NCBI GenBank assembly: GCA_026770585.1
Contig: MU646580.1
Coordinates: 94,465 to 118,841 of the forward strand
DNA: 24,377 nucleotides
Direction of reading: 5' to 3'
DNA from: Baffinella frigidus
Taxonomy: Eukaryota; Cryptophyceae; Cryptomonadales; Baffinellaceae
Of the stretch, positions 1 to 9,700 are shown in pieces. The first letter of the stretch is position 1; each line of letters begins with the position of its first letter. The position numbers and the translations under genes were made by a program. The notes under the pieces are model-generated. The model did no database searches and was not told the origin of the DNA. It saw nothing but the letters and a program-made list of their open reading frames with translations.

Positions 1-26
1 GGGGGGGGGGGGGGGGGGGGGGGGGG
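1..26. repeat. Poly-G run at window edge
   Basis: The window opens with 26 consecutive G. It is either a homopolymer at a contig or gap edge or a sequencing artefact. Shorter G runs (8-13 nt) occur throughout the window, mostly inside MITE copies, so long G runs are not foreign to this genome. Confidence 0.9.
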
Positions 27-1079
27 CAGGTGCACATGCACCATCATCGTAGCTCGCGCCAGGTATGCATCGAGCAGGGGAGGTTGCTGCTGCCAAAAGC
101 CTACTATATGCACCAAGCCTGTTGGTGCCACCCTTGCTAGAAGGGTGCTGGTGCCAACCCTGCTGCACCAAGCCTGCTAGCTGTGCCAGGATGGTTTGTG
201 CGCTACCCCTCTTGTTCTCACCTGGGGTGCCCCTCAGAAATGTTGTGAGCGCCAGCCCCCCTTGCGCGATTCACTCGCCGCGATGAATGCGACTTCCACT
301 TAGAAGGCTACAGGGACCACTTATGAACCGGGCGTGGATCCACTTGTTTTTTGCTGCCCAGGAATGGTCACGTATCTCGCCCTCATACCCGGGCACGATG
401 TTCCATGTTCCATGTAGCCTTCCGAGTGGTTCCTTTTCTTCGACTTTGTAGTGGAAATGGTCACGTTATGCCCGGATATCCGGGCAGCAGAGGTCATCGT
501 AGGCGTCAGAGTGGTTTCTGAGCGCGCCTCCTGGCGCAGATACCGTTCCACAAGAGCCTCTGGTCAGCCACCGGCCGAGACGGGACACCAACGCTGGTAC
601 CCCTCTCTCCCCCCCCCCCCAATCAGGGGTTTTTCGCAGCTCTGGGTTTACTCGCAAACCCTACACTTCTCCCCCTCCTTGACGCGCGCTTGCTTGCCCG
701 GCATTGGCGTAGCGGCGTTGGCTGGCACACGCGATTCGCAGCGATGCGCTCCAGTGACAAACTTAGTGGACGGGGGGGGTCAAGCGTTTGCTCTTTTAAA
801 GGGGCTGAGAGAGATGATTCACTGAGCGAGATAATGTATACTCTCTCCAAGCACTGAGCGAGATGACTTCGCAGCGAGACATCGGGGCGGAAGCGTGGCG
901 GTAGGTGCTGGCACACGCGATTCCCAGTAATGCGCGCGAGAGACGGACCTGGTGTGTGGGGGTCCCCGCCTGCAGCGAGACGGCGGAAGCGTGAGATATC
1001 GGGGTGGAAGCGTGGCAGCTCCGTTGTTGACTAACCAATCATTATCCTCTCTTAAGTACTGACAGCGATGAATTCGCAG
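27..1079. other. No gene recognised; tandem-duplicated sequence upstream of the first amidase exon
   Basis: I see no convincing exon here. The stretch is probably intron of the amidase. It holds diverged tandem copies: a block starting GCTGGCACACGCGATTC occurs near 720 and near 908. A block starting TTCGCAGCGAGACATCGGGG occurs near 867 and again at the first amidase exon (1073), with a scrambled third copy near 975-1018. A looser pair (GGTCACGT near 366 and 461) is also present. The upstream amidase exons with the catalytic residues were looked for and not found, so they probably lie left of the window. Confidence 0.5.
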
Positions 1080-4000
1080 CGAGACATCGGGGCGGAAGCA
1101 TGGCGGTGGATGCGGCGCAAGTCCGACTTCACGCTCCCTGCCCTCGCTCTCGCGGCCCTCGAGCTTCTCCCTGCCAGGTCCCTTCCTCCACCCTACACCC
1201 TACACCCAACACCCTACACCCTACACTCTTCACTCTACATCCTTCACTCTACACCCTACACCCTACACCCCACACCCTACACCCTACACCCTTCACCCTC
1301 CAACCTCCAACCTCCACCCTCCACCCTCCACCCTCCACCCTCCACCCTCCAACCTCCACCCTCCACCCTCCACTCTCCTCTCCCCCGGTGTGACAGGAGG
1401 GGTCGATGCTATCACTTGAAACAAATGACAGGAGGAAAGGCGAAAGTGCATGGGTCAAACCGAGTTGTGCACAGATGCAACCCTCCCGCAGCCTCCCGCT
1501 CCACCCTGCAACATGCACCCTCCGCGCTCATCTCCACAGGTGAGGCAGGAGGTGTCGATGCAGGCCCCTCCGCAGAGCGCGGGGAGCGTGCGTGCCTGCC
1601 CTGCGCGTCGCAGCCAGGGGCGCTTCGATTCTCTCTTCAGTCGGAGTGTCGGCACATATCAGTCCGTTGTATGAATTAGTCTCGCCATGCGCGTTGAGGC
1701 TACCGCCATGCGGGGGCTGTTTCGCGGGTTTCGCGTGCGCGCCACTGGCGCTGTGCCCTGACAGGCTCTTCTCCCTTCTTTATTACCCAGCGTACTGAGG
1801 GTAATAAAGTGAGGGTATTACTGAGGGGCTCTGAAACGTGATCAACTGCTTCCTAATACCGGTTGCGTCGACGGGCGGGCTGGCTCTTTGATATCGTGGC
1901 TCCGCGGGTTTCAAAAAGGATGTTTGAGTAGCCTCGTGTGGGGGGCGGGACCTGACAGGATGGGTGGCGGCAGGGTGCACGCGTGGGCAGACGCCACGGG
2001 CCTGGACGACCTCACGGAGCTCATGCGCGCGGTCCTGCCCCCCTTTCCCGATCTGATCCCGCCCGTTATTCAACTTAAATACGTGGGGACTGGACATCCA
2101 CTTGAGAATGCTGGAGGACCCTATTTACATGTGGGGTTGTAAACATTTGTACCAAGATAGGGTGTTCCAACGTCGTGACTGGGCTAAGTTCGCTTAGAGT
2201 GGCTCCAAAGGAATGGAATCAACTACACAAATGTTTCTTTAAAAAGCATCTCATTTTTAGAGAGGCCCCTCTAGCATTCTCATGTGGATTACGGCTAGAT
2301 TTCGTGGAAAGCTCAGTATTTTTCAACCACTAATTCTCACCAAACCGAGCCGTAATCAAGTACTTGATTTTAAGTACCTGGCGGGATGAGATCGATGCCC
2401 GCTGGCGATCGTCGCCTTCTCTTGAAGCAGCTTCGCAGGCAGGGTTTAGGGCCAATCTCCTCCTCCCGTACAAGACCATATGTGTGTAGGGTTTATAGTC
2501 TGTGGTGTACGATTTAGGGTTTAGGGCAACTCTCATCCTCGAGGGTGCTCACACTCTCTGGAAGCAGCTTTTCGGTTCAAGGTTTGGGGTGCAAGGTGTA
2601 GGGTTAAGGGTTCGGGAAGGCGGGACCTCAGGGGCGGCAGAAGCTGTCTGGAAAGAACAACGTCTGCTGGCAGCACCACTCCAGAGCTGCACCGCACGGG
2701 AGGGCAGCGCGTGGTCAGGCGCGTCGAGGGGCTCGACGCACGGAGGGGTGTCGCGGGAGGCGTTGTGCCCAGGGACTGGTGGTGGCGAGAGAGGGCGTGT
2801 GGCGAGGGAGGGGTTCTGACGTTTCTCGACGCTCCCCGTCATGTGACTGGGCGCGTCGAGAAACTCGTGGAGGCGTTGTGACGACAGAGGAGTTGTGACG
2901 AGAGAGGGGTTGTGACAAGGGAGGGTTTGTGACTCTGGAGGGTTTGGGCAGTTGGAGGAGCTAATGGCGCCCAAGAGCGACGACGAGGAGGCGTGCATCC
3001 TCCTCTACCCCACCTACCCCTCCACCGCGCCACGCCACTTCTCGCCCTACGCGGCTACCCTCGATTGGGTACCCCCCCCGCGCCCCCCCCAGCCTGCCAG
3101 GATCCCCAGCCTGCCAGCCACGCCAGGGGGGGCAGCGAGCACCCTGTATCTCCTGGCAGGGTGCCAGGAGATACAGGGTCGCAATGAATCACCCCCGATG
3201 GGGGGGGGTTGTTTAAGGGGAGAGGAGCGGGCGGTGGAGCCGTTGGTTCTGACGAGAAGCCACTCCCATTCTCTCTCTCGCACACACAAACTCTCGCACT
3301 CTCTGTCACACACACACTCTCTCTCACACTCACACACTCACACACGCTCACACTCTCACACTCTCACTCGCTCTCACTCTCGCACTCTCGCACTCTCGCA
3401 CTCTCTCTTTCTATCGCACTCTCACACACTCTCTCTCTCTCTCGCACTCTCACTCTCTCACTCTCGCGCGGCCACTCATCCTCGAGAGGCCCCTGGTACT
3501 TTCGAGCGGGCGTGCCGGCTGGCCACTCACACTCACGCGCATCGAATTACACAGACCGTGAAACTAATATACGCAAAGTGTTAATCCATGCGGTGGGGGT
3601 GGCTGGCAGGCGTACTTCTTCTTCGTCCTCTTTATTACTCTCAACCTAGAGATATGTGATCCCAAAAACTATAAGCCTGACGACGTTGCTGCCTCGACAC
3701 TGGCAGGCGTACACATGCGTGTGGAACGCTACCGAGATGCCTGTCACCCAGGTGCCCCTCTCCCCTCCTCCTTTTCACCTAGGTCTTCCTCACCCCTCCT
3801 TTTCACCTCGGTCTTTCCCCTCCCTCCTTTTCACCCAGGTGCTCCTCCCACCTCCCGCGCCCGTCTCCGGACACGCCCACCCAGGCGTCGAGCAGGGGCC
3901 TTTCCTCGCACCGCCGCCGTCGGCACCATCGTGGTGTGCTGCGTTCCCTCGCTGCCTGGCAGCAGAGTGCTGTCTTCCCTCGTTGCCTGGCGCTGAGTGC

Positions 4001-4216
4001 CGTGTTTAGGTTTTATGGTTTAGGGTTTAGGTGCATTCCGTTGGCGAGCGTGGGGGGGTGACGAGGCTGGCTGGTGTGCGGCGGCAGGGTGTGCGGCGGC
4101 ACTGCCTCACTCTATCACGCTCTCACTCTCTCACTCTCTCACTCTCTCACTGTCACGCTCTCTTGCAATCTATCGCACTCTCTCTCTCTCACACACACAA
4201 TCTCTCACTCTCACCT

Positions 4217-4266
<50 letters not shown>

Positions 4267-4293
4267 TCACTCTCTCTTTCTCTCTATCTCCCA

Positions 4294-4356
<63 letters not shown>

Positions 4357-4611
4357 CTACTCACTCGCACTTTCACTCTCTCACTTTCTCACTCTCACAC
4401 TCTCACTCTCTCTCGCAATCTCTCACACACTCTTTCTCTCTCGTGGCGGCAGGTGCCGCTCGGTCGGTCGCGTACGTCCGGCCTCCCCCTCGGCGTCCAG
4501 GTGGTGGGAGCGCACGACCAGGATTGGGTGACCATAGCCGTGGCCTCCGCGCTCGAAGAGGGCGGCGTGGCTGGCTGGACCCGCCCTCCCCTGCACTCAC
4601 TGCCTGCCTAG
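1080..4611 (+). CDS. FAAH2-like amidase (amidase signature family), C-terminal half; 5' exons outside window
   Basis: Five exons fit in frame: 1080-1177, 1974-2064, 2952-3068, 3707-3751 and 4453-4611 (stop TAG 4609-4611), giving 169 residues. Introns are GT-AG. Family members hydrolyse amide bonds, in FAAH2 those of fatty acid amides. Exon 1 reads [20 protein letters not shown], like the FAAH2 helix that ends in TIPSIGLALLEE. Exon 3 has [17 protein letters not shown] (FAAH2-type LYPSHPxxAP). Exon 4 ends in MPVTQ. Exon 5 begins [20 protein letters not shown] and continues to an ALEE...GW ending, the family's C-terminal signature. The Ser-cisSer-Lys catalytic residues belong to upstream exons that are not in the window. 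Exon 2 ([19 protein letters not shown]) fits by phase but I cannot match it to FAAH2, so it is the least certain exon. A MITE A copy starts 2 nt after the stop. Confidence 0.78.
1187..1383 (+). repeat. Intronic CACCCTACACCC / CCACCCTCCACC tract
   Basis: A low-complexity C-rich tract fills the 5' part of the first amidase intron, starting about 10 nt after the GT at 1178. CCCTACA units give way to CCCTCCA units near 1300. It is a variant of the telomere-like DNA seen elsewhere in the window, with the C-rich strand as sense strand. Confidence 0.85.
1384..1973 (+). other. Amidase intron, unique part
   Basis: This is the non-repetitive remainder of the first amidase intron. Short phrases such as GGAGGGGTCGATGC (near 1395) and GGAGGTGTCGATGC (near 1547) repeat. 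A segment at about 1778-1900 (TTTATTACCC..., GATCAAC..., CTAATACCG..., GGGCGGGCTG) recurs in diverged form at 10630-10735 in an intron of the ZC3H15-like gene, so it is probably an old dispersed repeat. No further exon was recognised. Confidence 0.4.
2098..2287. mobile_element. MITE family B, copy 1
   Basis: A 190 bp element with terminal inverted repeats. The left end is CCACTTGAGAATGCTGGAGG; the right end, read on the other strand, is CCACATGAGAATGCTAGAGG. It lies in the third amidase intron, 33 nt after the donor. It matches copy 2 (8887-9074) across both ends and much of the middle, for example TTTACATGTGGGGTTGT and ACTACACAAATG. It has no coding capacity, so it is a non-autonomous element. 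Confidence 0.85.
2288..2951 (+). other. Amidase intron remainder with short TTTAGGG stretches
   Basis: No exon was recognised. Short GTTTAGGG pieces occur at about 2440-2450 and 2510-2528, plus a related TGTAGGGTT stretch near 2595. These run G-rich on the sense strand, opposite to the long intronic arrays. From 2700 to 2945 there are diverged repeats of GTTGTGACGAGAGAGGGG type. The acceptor for the next exon is at 2950-2951. Confidence 0.45.
3142..3178. repeat. Perfect short hairpin, 17 bp arms
   Basis: The arm CCCTGTATCTCCTGGCA is followed by a 3 nt loop (GGG) and its exact reverse complement, ending at 3178. It lies in the fourth amidase intron. The size and perfection resemble the hairpin at 18072-18113, but the sequence differs. 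Confidence 0.9.
3262..3478 (+). repeat. CT/CA microsatellite in amidase intron
   Basis: A pyrimidine-rich tract of CTCTCG, CACTCT and CACACA units fills the middle of the fourth amidase intron. It can be read as a long Ser/His/Leu-rich frame, which is a composition artefact. The G-poor strand is the sense strand. Confidence 0.85.
4101..4441 (+). repeat. (CACTCT)n microsatellite in last amidase intron
   Basis: About 340 bp of CACTCT and CTCTCA units run up to within 12 nt of the acceptor at 4451-4452, so they also act as an extreme polypyrimidine tract. Upstream in the same intron, 3770-3850 holds repeated TCCTTTTCACCTAGGTC units and 3995-4030 a short GTTTAGGGTTTAGG piece. Confidence 0.85.
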
Positions 4612-4613
4612 AG

Positions 4614-4736
4614 TACATGGGTACCTCGCTCATAAGAAAACGCCCCCCCTCCCAGGACCCTACAGTAGCCCTATGCCTAGGGCCCTATGGTTATCCTAGG
4701 GGGTGGGCGGTTTCTTACGAGCGAGGTACCCCTGTA
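4614..4736. mobile_element. MITE family A, copy 1 (adjoins the amidase stop codon)
   Basis: A 123 bp foldback element bounded by TA. The left end is TACATGGGTACCTCGCTCAT. The right end, read on the other strand, is TACAGGGGTACCTCGCTCGT. The arms continue into AAGAAA, then a C run and CCAGGACC / TAGGATAACC. It starts two bases after the amidase TAG, so it would form the start of the 3' UTR. Confidence 0.92.
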
Positions 4737-4804
4737 GCGCCACTGCTGCGCCGAGGGTGTCAGGTTTCTGCCGGGAGTATGCCACGCAGAGGAGGCCACA
4801 CTTG

Positions 4805-4905
4805 TCTCTCAAGTGGCGAGTAGGCGCATACGCCCTACCGCAGGGCCCTAGGACCTGTCTAGGACCTCTTGGGGGTCAATTTTGACCCCCTCGCCTCTTA
4901 AGGGA
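4805..4905. mobile_element. Foldback element family C, copy 1
   Basis: About 100 bp. The left arm TCTCAAGTGGCGAG pairs loosely with CTCGCCTCTTAAGGGA on the right. The core CGCCCTACCGCAGGGCCCTA and AGGACCTGTCTAGGACCT closely matches copy 2 at 6054-6154. An internal palindrome GGGGGTCAATTTTGACCCCC lies at about 4871-4890. Confidence 0.75.
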
Positions 4906-5078
4906 TAGAGATGTGGAGCTTGTCCCCAGAGACTACTCCTATGTGTGGCTTGTCCCCAGAGCACTGGTGCAAGGGAGTCGTGTTCGGAAACGGGGAGGGG
5001 CGGCGAGCGAGCGAGGGGTGGCGCTCGGGCGAGAGAGATTTGCGCAGATGGGCAGCGACGCAGGGCGCCTACGCGTGG

Positions 5079-5160
5079 TACAGGGGTACCTCGCTCATCA
5101 TAAACTGCCCCCCCCCCCTAGGACCATCATAGGGCCCTAGCTAGGCATAGCCCTACTGCA
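5079..5160. mobile_element. MITE family A, truncated copy
   Basis: The left arm is intact (TACAGGGGTACCTCGCTCAT, C run, CTAGGACC), followed by the typical TAGGGCCCTA / AGGCATAGCCCTACTG core. The right arm is missing. The right boundary is approximate. Confidence 0.8.
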
Positions 5161-5216
5161 GAGTGTGTCTAGCGGCACTGCAGCTGCGCACTTTTTCAGT
5201 ACATACTGTTTTCATG

Positions 5217-5346
5217 TACAGGGGTACCTCGCTCATAAGAAACCGCCCCCCCCTAGGACCTTACAGTAGGGCTATGCCTAGCTCCCTAAGATGGTCCTGG
5301 GGGGGGGGGCGCTTTTTTATGAGTCAGGTAGGATCCTACCCCTGTG
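5217..5346. mobile_element. MITE family A copy
   Basis: The left arm TACAGGGGTACCTCGCTCAT is complete. The right arm is damaged: TTTTTTATGAGTCAGGTA is followed by a small insertion and ends in CCCCTGTG. The core has the usual CTAGGACCTTACAGTAG and TATGCCTAG. It lies about 60 bp after the truncated copy, so two copies sit nearly in tandem. Confidence 0.85.
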
Positions 5347-5495
5347 CAGGGGATAATCATGACCAAGGACACGCACCGTACCTAGGGTGGCCCTATTCTG
5401 CTAGGACTAGCCCTGCTGTAGGACTAGCTCTACTGAGGACCCTCGGCACCGCGTGTCCCTGATGTCGAGTAGCCCAAGTACTGCATCGCAAAGCT

Positions 5496-5631
5496 CCACA
5501 CAGCGGACTTCGAGGAAGTTTTGGATAACCCCAAGCGACAAGGCCTAAGACCCTACGGTAGGCAACCCGTAGGGGCATAGGGGGTTTCCTACGGATAAGG
5601 TAACGGAAACTCGGTCCGAAATGGGCCGAAA
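5496..5631. mobile_element. Dispersed repeat family E, copy 1
   Basis: About 136 bp, matching 6904-7040 in the same orientation. Shared blocks are CCACACAGCGGAC, GCGACAAGGCCT, CTACGGTAGGCAA, CATAGGGGGTTTCCT and CGGATAAGGTAAC. No clear terminal inverted repeat. It has no sustained reading frame and is probably a non-autonomous element. Confidence 0.75.
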
Positions 5632-5711
5632 ATCCCTGTGTAGCCCGCTGTGTGGCACTGTTCCCCGACGACACATGCGTTTGCTCGTGCGTCAGCCAGT
5701 CGCAAAATGTT

Positions 5712-5882
5712 CGTGTTGCAAGAACCCAGAACTTCAGAACCCGCACCGGATTTGCGGCCTGGGTGTTCTTAATTTAGTATCAGGTCGTTTGCTAAATCCA
5801 GTCAACCCGCAGGCACTAATTTAAGAACACAGACACCGACCGAGGCTCGACCAAGGGTGGTCGTATCCCAGATATCCCTGTA
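5712..5882. mobile_element. MITE subfamily A2, copy 1 (left end damaged)
   Basis: It ends in TCCCAGATATCCCTGTA, the same end as the element at 16626-16816. Inside it shares the AGAACTT-AGAAC arm and an inner palindrome (TTCTTAATTTAGT with ACTAATTTAAGAA). The expected left terminus TACAGGGGTATCTGGG is missing or replaced, so the start is approximate. Confidence 0.65.
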
Positions 5883-6053
5883 CAGTTGTAGCGCGGGCGC
5901 GGGAAAGCTGCATCGCGATTTTACTGGGAATCCTTGTACGGCCACAGCCCCTGGCGGTGTCCATCGCTAGTTTTCCCCCATTCGCAATGCGTGCGCAGGG
6001 CCTGGCCACAGCCCCCTCATAGCACGGCGCTAACCCCTAAATCCTAAACCCTA

Positions 6054-6154
6054 TCCCTTAAGTGGCCAGTAGACTCTTACGCCCTACCGTAGGGCCCTAG
6101 GACCTGCCTAGGACCTGGTGTGGGTCGTGTAAGACCCCCTGGCCACTTAAGGGG
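6054..6154. mobile_element. Foldback element family C, copy 2
   Basis: Clean terminal inverted repeats: CCCTTAAGTGGCCAG at the left and CTGGCCACTTAAGGGG at the right. The core ACGCCCTACCGTAGGGCCCT and AGGACCTGCCTAGGACCT matches copy 1. Confidence 0.85.
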
Positions 6155-6222
6155 TGTATGCTGCCTCCGGCGTGGCACGCCCCGGGTGCGGCTGGCCGCG
6201 AGGCTTCCATCCTAGAGGAGAC

Positions 6223-6324
6223 TTATGGGCAAATCGCTTAAGTCAAGCCCCCACAGATGCGCCCGGATTCCGGGCGGGCGCATTTGCATGGGGTTGACTT
6301 AAGAAATCATCGATTTGCCCATAA
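6223..6324. mobile_element. Foldback element family D
   Basis: A 102 bp near-complete palindrome. The outer arms TTATGGGCAAATCG pair exactly with CGATTTGCCCATAA. Inner arms TTAAGTCAA / TTGACTTAA and GATGCGCCCG / CGGGCGGGCGCAT follow, with a 7 nt bulge on the right. Only one copy lies in the window. Confidence 0.85.
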
Positions 6325-6365
6325 ATCCCCTGCAGGGTGGGATATCAAGTACAAGGCGTGAGGAG

Positions 6366-6472
6366 TACAGGGGTACCTCGCTCACAAGAAAACGCCCCAC
6401 CCTAGGGACCACAGTAAGCCCTGTGGTGGTCCTAGGGGATGGGGGGGTTCTTATGAGCGAGGTACCCCAGTA
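6366..6472. mobile_element. MITE family A copy at the 3' end of the ZC3H15-like gene
   Basis: 107 bp. The left end is TACAGGGGTACCTCGCTCAC; the right end, read on the other strand, is TACTGGGGTACCTCGCTCAT. The core is short (CTAGGGACCACAGTAAGCCC). It ends 28 nt downstream of the stop codon of the minus-strand gene at 6501, so it probably lies in the 3' UTR. Confidence 0.92.
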
Positions 6473-6500
6473 CGCTCACTCGTGGTCGTGGGTCAGTAGA

Positions 6501-6654
6501 TCACTCTTCGTCGTCGTCGTCTGAAGGGAGGTCCACGTCGTCGTCCAGAAAGAGCGCGGCATCCACCCCCCCTGGTTTCGGGTTTCGGGTTTCGGGTTTG
6601 GGGTTTGGTGTTTAGGGTTTAGAGGTGTAGGGTGTAGGGTGTAGGGTATAGGGT

Positions 6655-6721
<67 letters not shown>

Positions 6722-9700
6722 GTTTTAGGGGTTAGGGGTTAGGGGTTAGGGTTTACCCGCCAGCGCCTCCTCCTCCGTCTTTTCAGCCACCCACTCCTTC
6801 TCCTTCTCCTCGTCGCCCCCCGCCTTCTTCTTCAGCGAGAACGTCGTGCCCGTAACCTGAAGAGGGCCGGGAGGAGTCGCCGTCAGCCCCACGCATCCGG
6901 ATGCCACACAGCGGACGTCCAAGAGATTTCGAATCACCCATACGCGACAAGGCCTGGGACTCTACGGTAGGCAATCCGTTGGGACATAGGGGGGTTTCCT
7001 TCGGATAAGGTAACAGAAAGGTGGCCCGATTTGGGCCACCACCCCCCGCCTTCTTTTTCAGCGAGAACGTCGTGCCTGTCACCTGCGAGGGCCATCCAGG
7101 AGGGGTTGCCGTCAGCCCCACGCCCTTGGTCGGATAGCGAGGGGGCAAACAGATCGGGTACGAATTGCCCAAATTGGACGCGACAGGTACCATTCGCGTC
7201 CAATTTTTACCTGGACAAACTGCCCAAACGGGAAGTATGTCCAGAATTTCCCGAATGATTTTCCCCCTCGTTATCCGTCCAAGTAGCCGGATGCAAGACA
7301 GCCTCGTTACGTCTCGGAAAAGCAAGCACGAAACGTAAGTACGCCTCGATCAACGAGATGTTGAAGCCGCGAGTTTCCACAGAAACAAAGACGTGAGCAC
7401 CCCTGACTATGCTCAAGAAGAACGCGGGGCGCAAGAGGCCTGCACACGCCCGGAAGGCTCTGCCCTGTCAGACAGCACCTGCCACCACCTGCCAGGCGCC
7501 CGCAACGCCCTACCACGCCAGATCGGAGGAGGGCGCTGGATTGTTTAACCCGTATGAGGATACGGGTGTAAACTTTTGAAAACCTTTCCTTGAGGAGGAA
7601 TTGACTTTTGACGACCCCTTCCAAGAATCTGGCGTGGTAGGGCCGTCTTCCCGCCGCATCACGTCCAGAAAAAGGAGTACAACTGCCGTTTAAAAGTGAT
7701 TCGGGGGAATTCCTGGGAGGATTCGTGGATTCCACGAATGCCCATCCCATACGAATCGATCCGGGGAAATTTGGCAGATTCTCGAGGACCGCCCTCTGGC
7801 ACTGGCAGGCTGGCTGCCAGGCTGCCTGGCTGTCTGTCTTTATGTCTGCATGTGTGTCTGTCTGGCTGGCTGGCTGGCTGGCTTGTCTGTCGGCATGTAT
7901 GTCTGGCAGGCAGGCAGGCAGTCTGGCAGCCAGCCAGGCACATGTCTGTCTGTCTGTCTGTCTGGCAAGCAGGAGGGCTGGTAGGCAACCTGGATATCGT
8001 AGATCGGGGCATCTTCGTCGTCCGAATTGTCCCGCTTCATCCAGTCGTCGTCCTGCGTTACGGTTCAGGGTTCAGGGTCTGGGTTTTGGGGTTTAGGGTT
8101 GATGTTTTTCGTAGTTTAGGTCTGGTTTAGGGTTTAGGGTTTAGGGTTTAGGGTTTAGGGTTTAGGGTGTAGGGTGTAGGGTTTAGGGTTTAGTGTTTAG
8201 GGTTTAGGGTTCAGAGTTTAGGGATTAGGGTTTTCCTGGTTTATGGTTGAGGGCTTATGGTTCAGGGTTTAGGGTTCAGGGTTTTCCTGGTTTAGGGAGC
8301 AGGATGTAGGATTCAGGGTTCAGGTTTAAGGATTGAGGGTTGAGGGTTGAGGGTTGAGGGATAAGGGTTTAGGGTGTATGGTTCATGGTTTAGAGTTTAG
8401 GGGTTTTCTGGTTGAGAGTTGAGGGTTTACGTTTTAGGGTTTAGGGTTTAGGGTTCAGGGTTCAGCGTCCAGTGTTTTCCTGCTTCAGGGTTTATTCTCA
8501 TGGGATTAGGAATTAGGGCTTACCGCCTCGTCGTCGTCGAGGAAGAGCGTGGGGTCCATGGCCGTGAGCTGCGAGAAGAGGTCCCGCCCTGACTTCCCCT
8601 TCGCCCGCGATGCCGCCTGCAGGGGGGAAATAAATCGTCAAATGAATGATCAAATAAATGGTCAAATAAATGGTCGAATAAAAGGTCGAATAACAGGTCA
8701 AATAAATGGTAGAAACACGTTAATGGTCAAACCACGATCGCTACGCGCCAGTAGGTAAGGTGGGACGAGACGGAAGGGCCCTAGCATCCCGCGACCACCA
8801 CTAAGCCCCCCGCCTCACACCGTTAGTGAGCGCAGCTACGCCCACCGGGCTACACACCCAAACCCTGGTGTAAGGAGGGGAGGAGACCACTCGAGAATGC
8901 TGGGGGGTCCTATTTACATGTGGGGTTGTGAATATGTGTACCAGGATAACGTAACCAACTTCGTGACTGTGCTACTTTCGCAGTTTCGTGCCCAACCTCA
9001 CGAAAGTTACTACACAAATGCCCTCTTGTAAAAGCAAACGGTTTTAAATAGGCCCCTCTAGCATTCTCATGTGGAAGGAGGTCAGGGGAACCTGGAGCAT
9101 CTTCTTGGCCTCCTCGACGTCCTTCTGCCTCCGCTCGATGACCTTTCGTGCCTTCCACGCCACGAACGAGTCGTACGTCACGGGCGTCATCTTGCCCGCC
9201 TTGCGCAGCTCTAGCCGCTCTCGCTCGATCTGTACACCGCCATCGATCGTTAACGCCTTCCGAAACACGGCGCCACAAATGCCACAGCGCCATCCGTCAA
9301 CTCTATCCGCTCCTGCCCGATCTGCACACCACCACTCCCAGCAACGCCACACCCGTACCACAACGCCACCCGTCGAGGCAGTCCGAGAGCCTTTGCCCGC
9401 CCCGCTGCGCGCCCGGGGCGAGAGCAAAACCAGCGAGGTCCGAGCAGCCTCCATCGATGATGTTGAGCGGCAGGACCCGATGCGAGTCGAGTGACTGTGT
9501 GCGGCGATGTAAAAGGGTCAAGGGCACAGGGGGGGTGGGGCACAGAGGGTCTAGCTCTGTCCCGAGTAAAGTTGGGCACGTCATATTGTATTTAGAATTC
9601 TACAACTATTTAATTTGTACTGGAGCCCCTGCTTTAAAACTAATAATGACGTGCCCAGATTTATTCGAACAGAGCTAGAGGGAGTGGGGGGGCGGTGGCC

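Larger units (their letters stand above)
4612..6500. other. Convergent intergenic spacer made mostly of short foldback elements
   Basis: This spacer lies between the ends of the amidase (+) and the ZC3H15-like gene (-). I find no gene in it. It holds four family A copies or fragments, two family C copies, one E, one A2 and one D element. Further MITE-like scraps occur, such as CTAGGACTAGCCCTGCTGTA near 5400 and an imperfect inverted repeat around AAGGACACGC / GCGTGTCCCT at about 5365-5460. The unassigned parts at 4910-5075 and 5890-6050 show nothing I can name. Confidence 0.7.

Noticed and set aside
1974-2064. SAP18-like exon ([19 protein letters not shown] resembles IYTWMDATLKELTSLVKEV)
   Set aside because: The resemblance is short and no other SAP18 segment is nearby. 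Splice phase (2 in, 0 out) fits the amidase model on both sides, so I kept it there with low certainty.
3262-4441. Long Ser/His/Leu-rich plus-strand proteins
   Set aside because: They are translations of CT/CA microsatellites and stay open in several frames. The stretch lies in amidase introns.
9148-9678. Plus-strand frames of 140-176 codons
   Set aside because: They overlap TMA46 exon 6, whose minus-strand sequence matches the DFRP domain, and they continue into decayed repeats.
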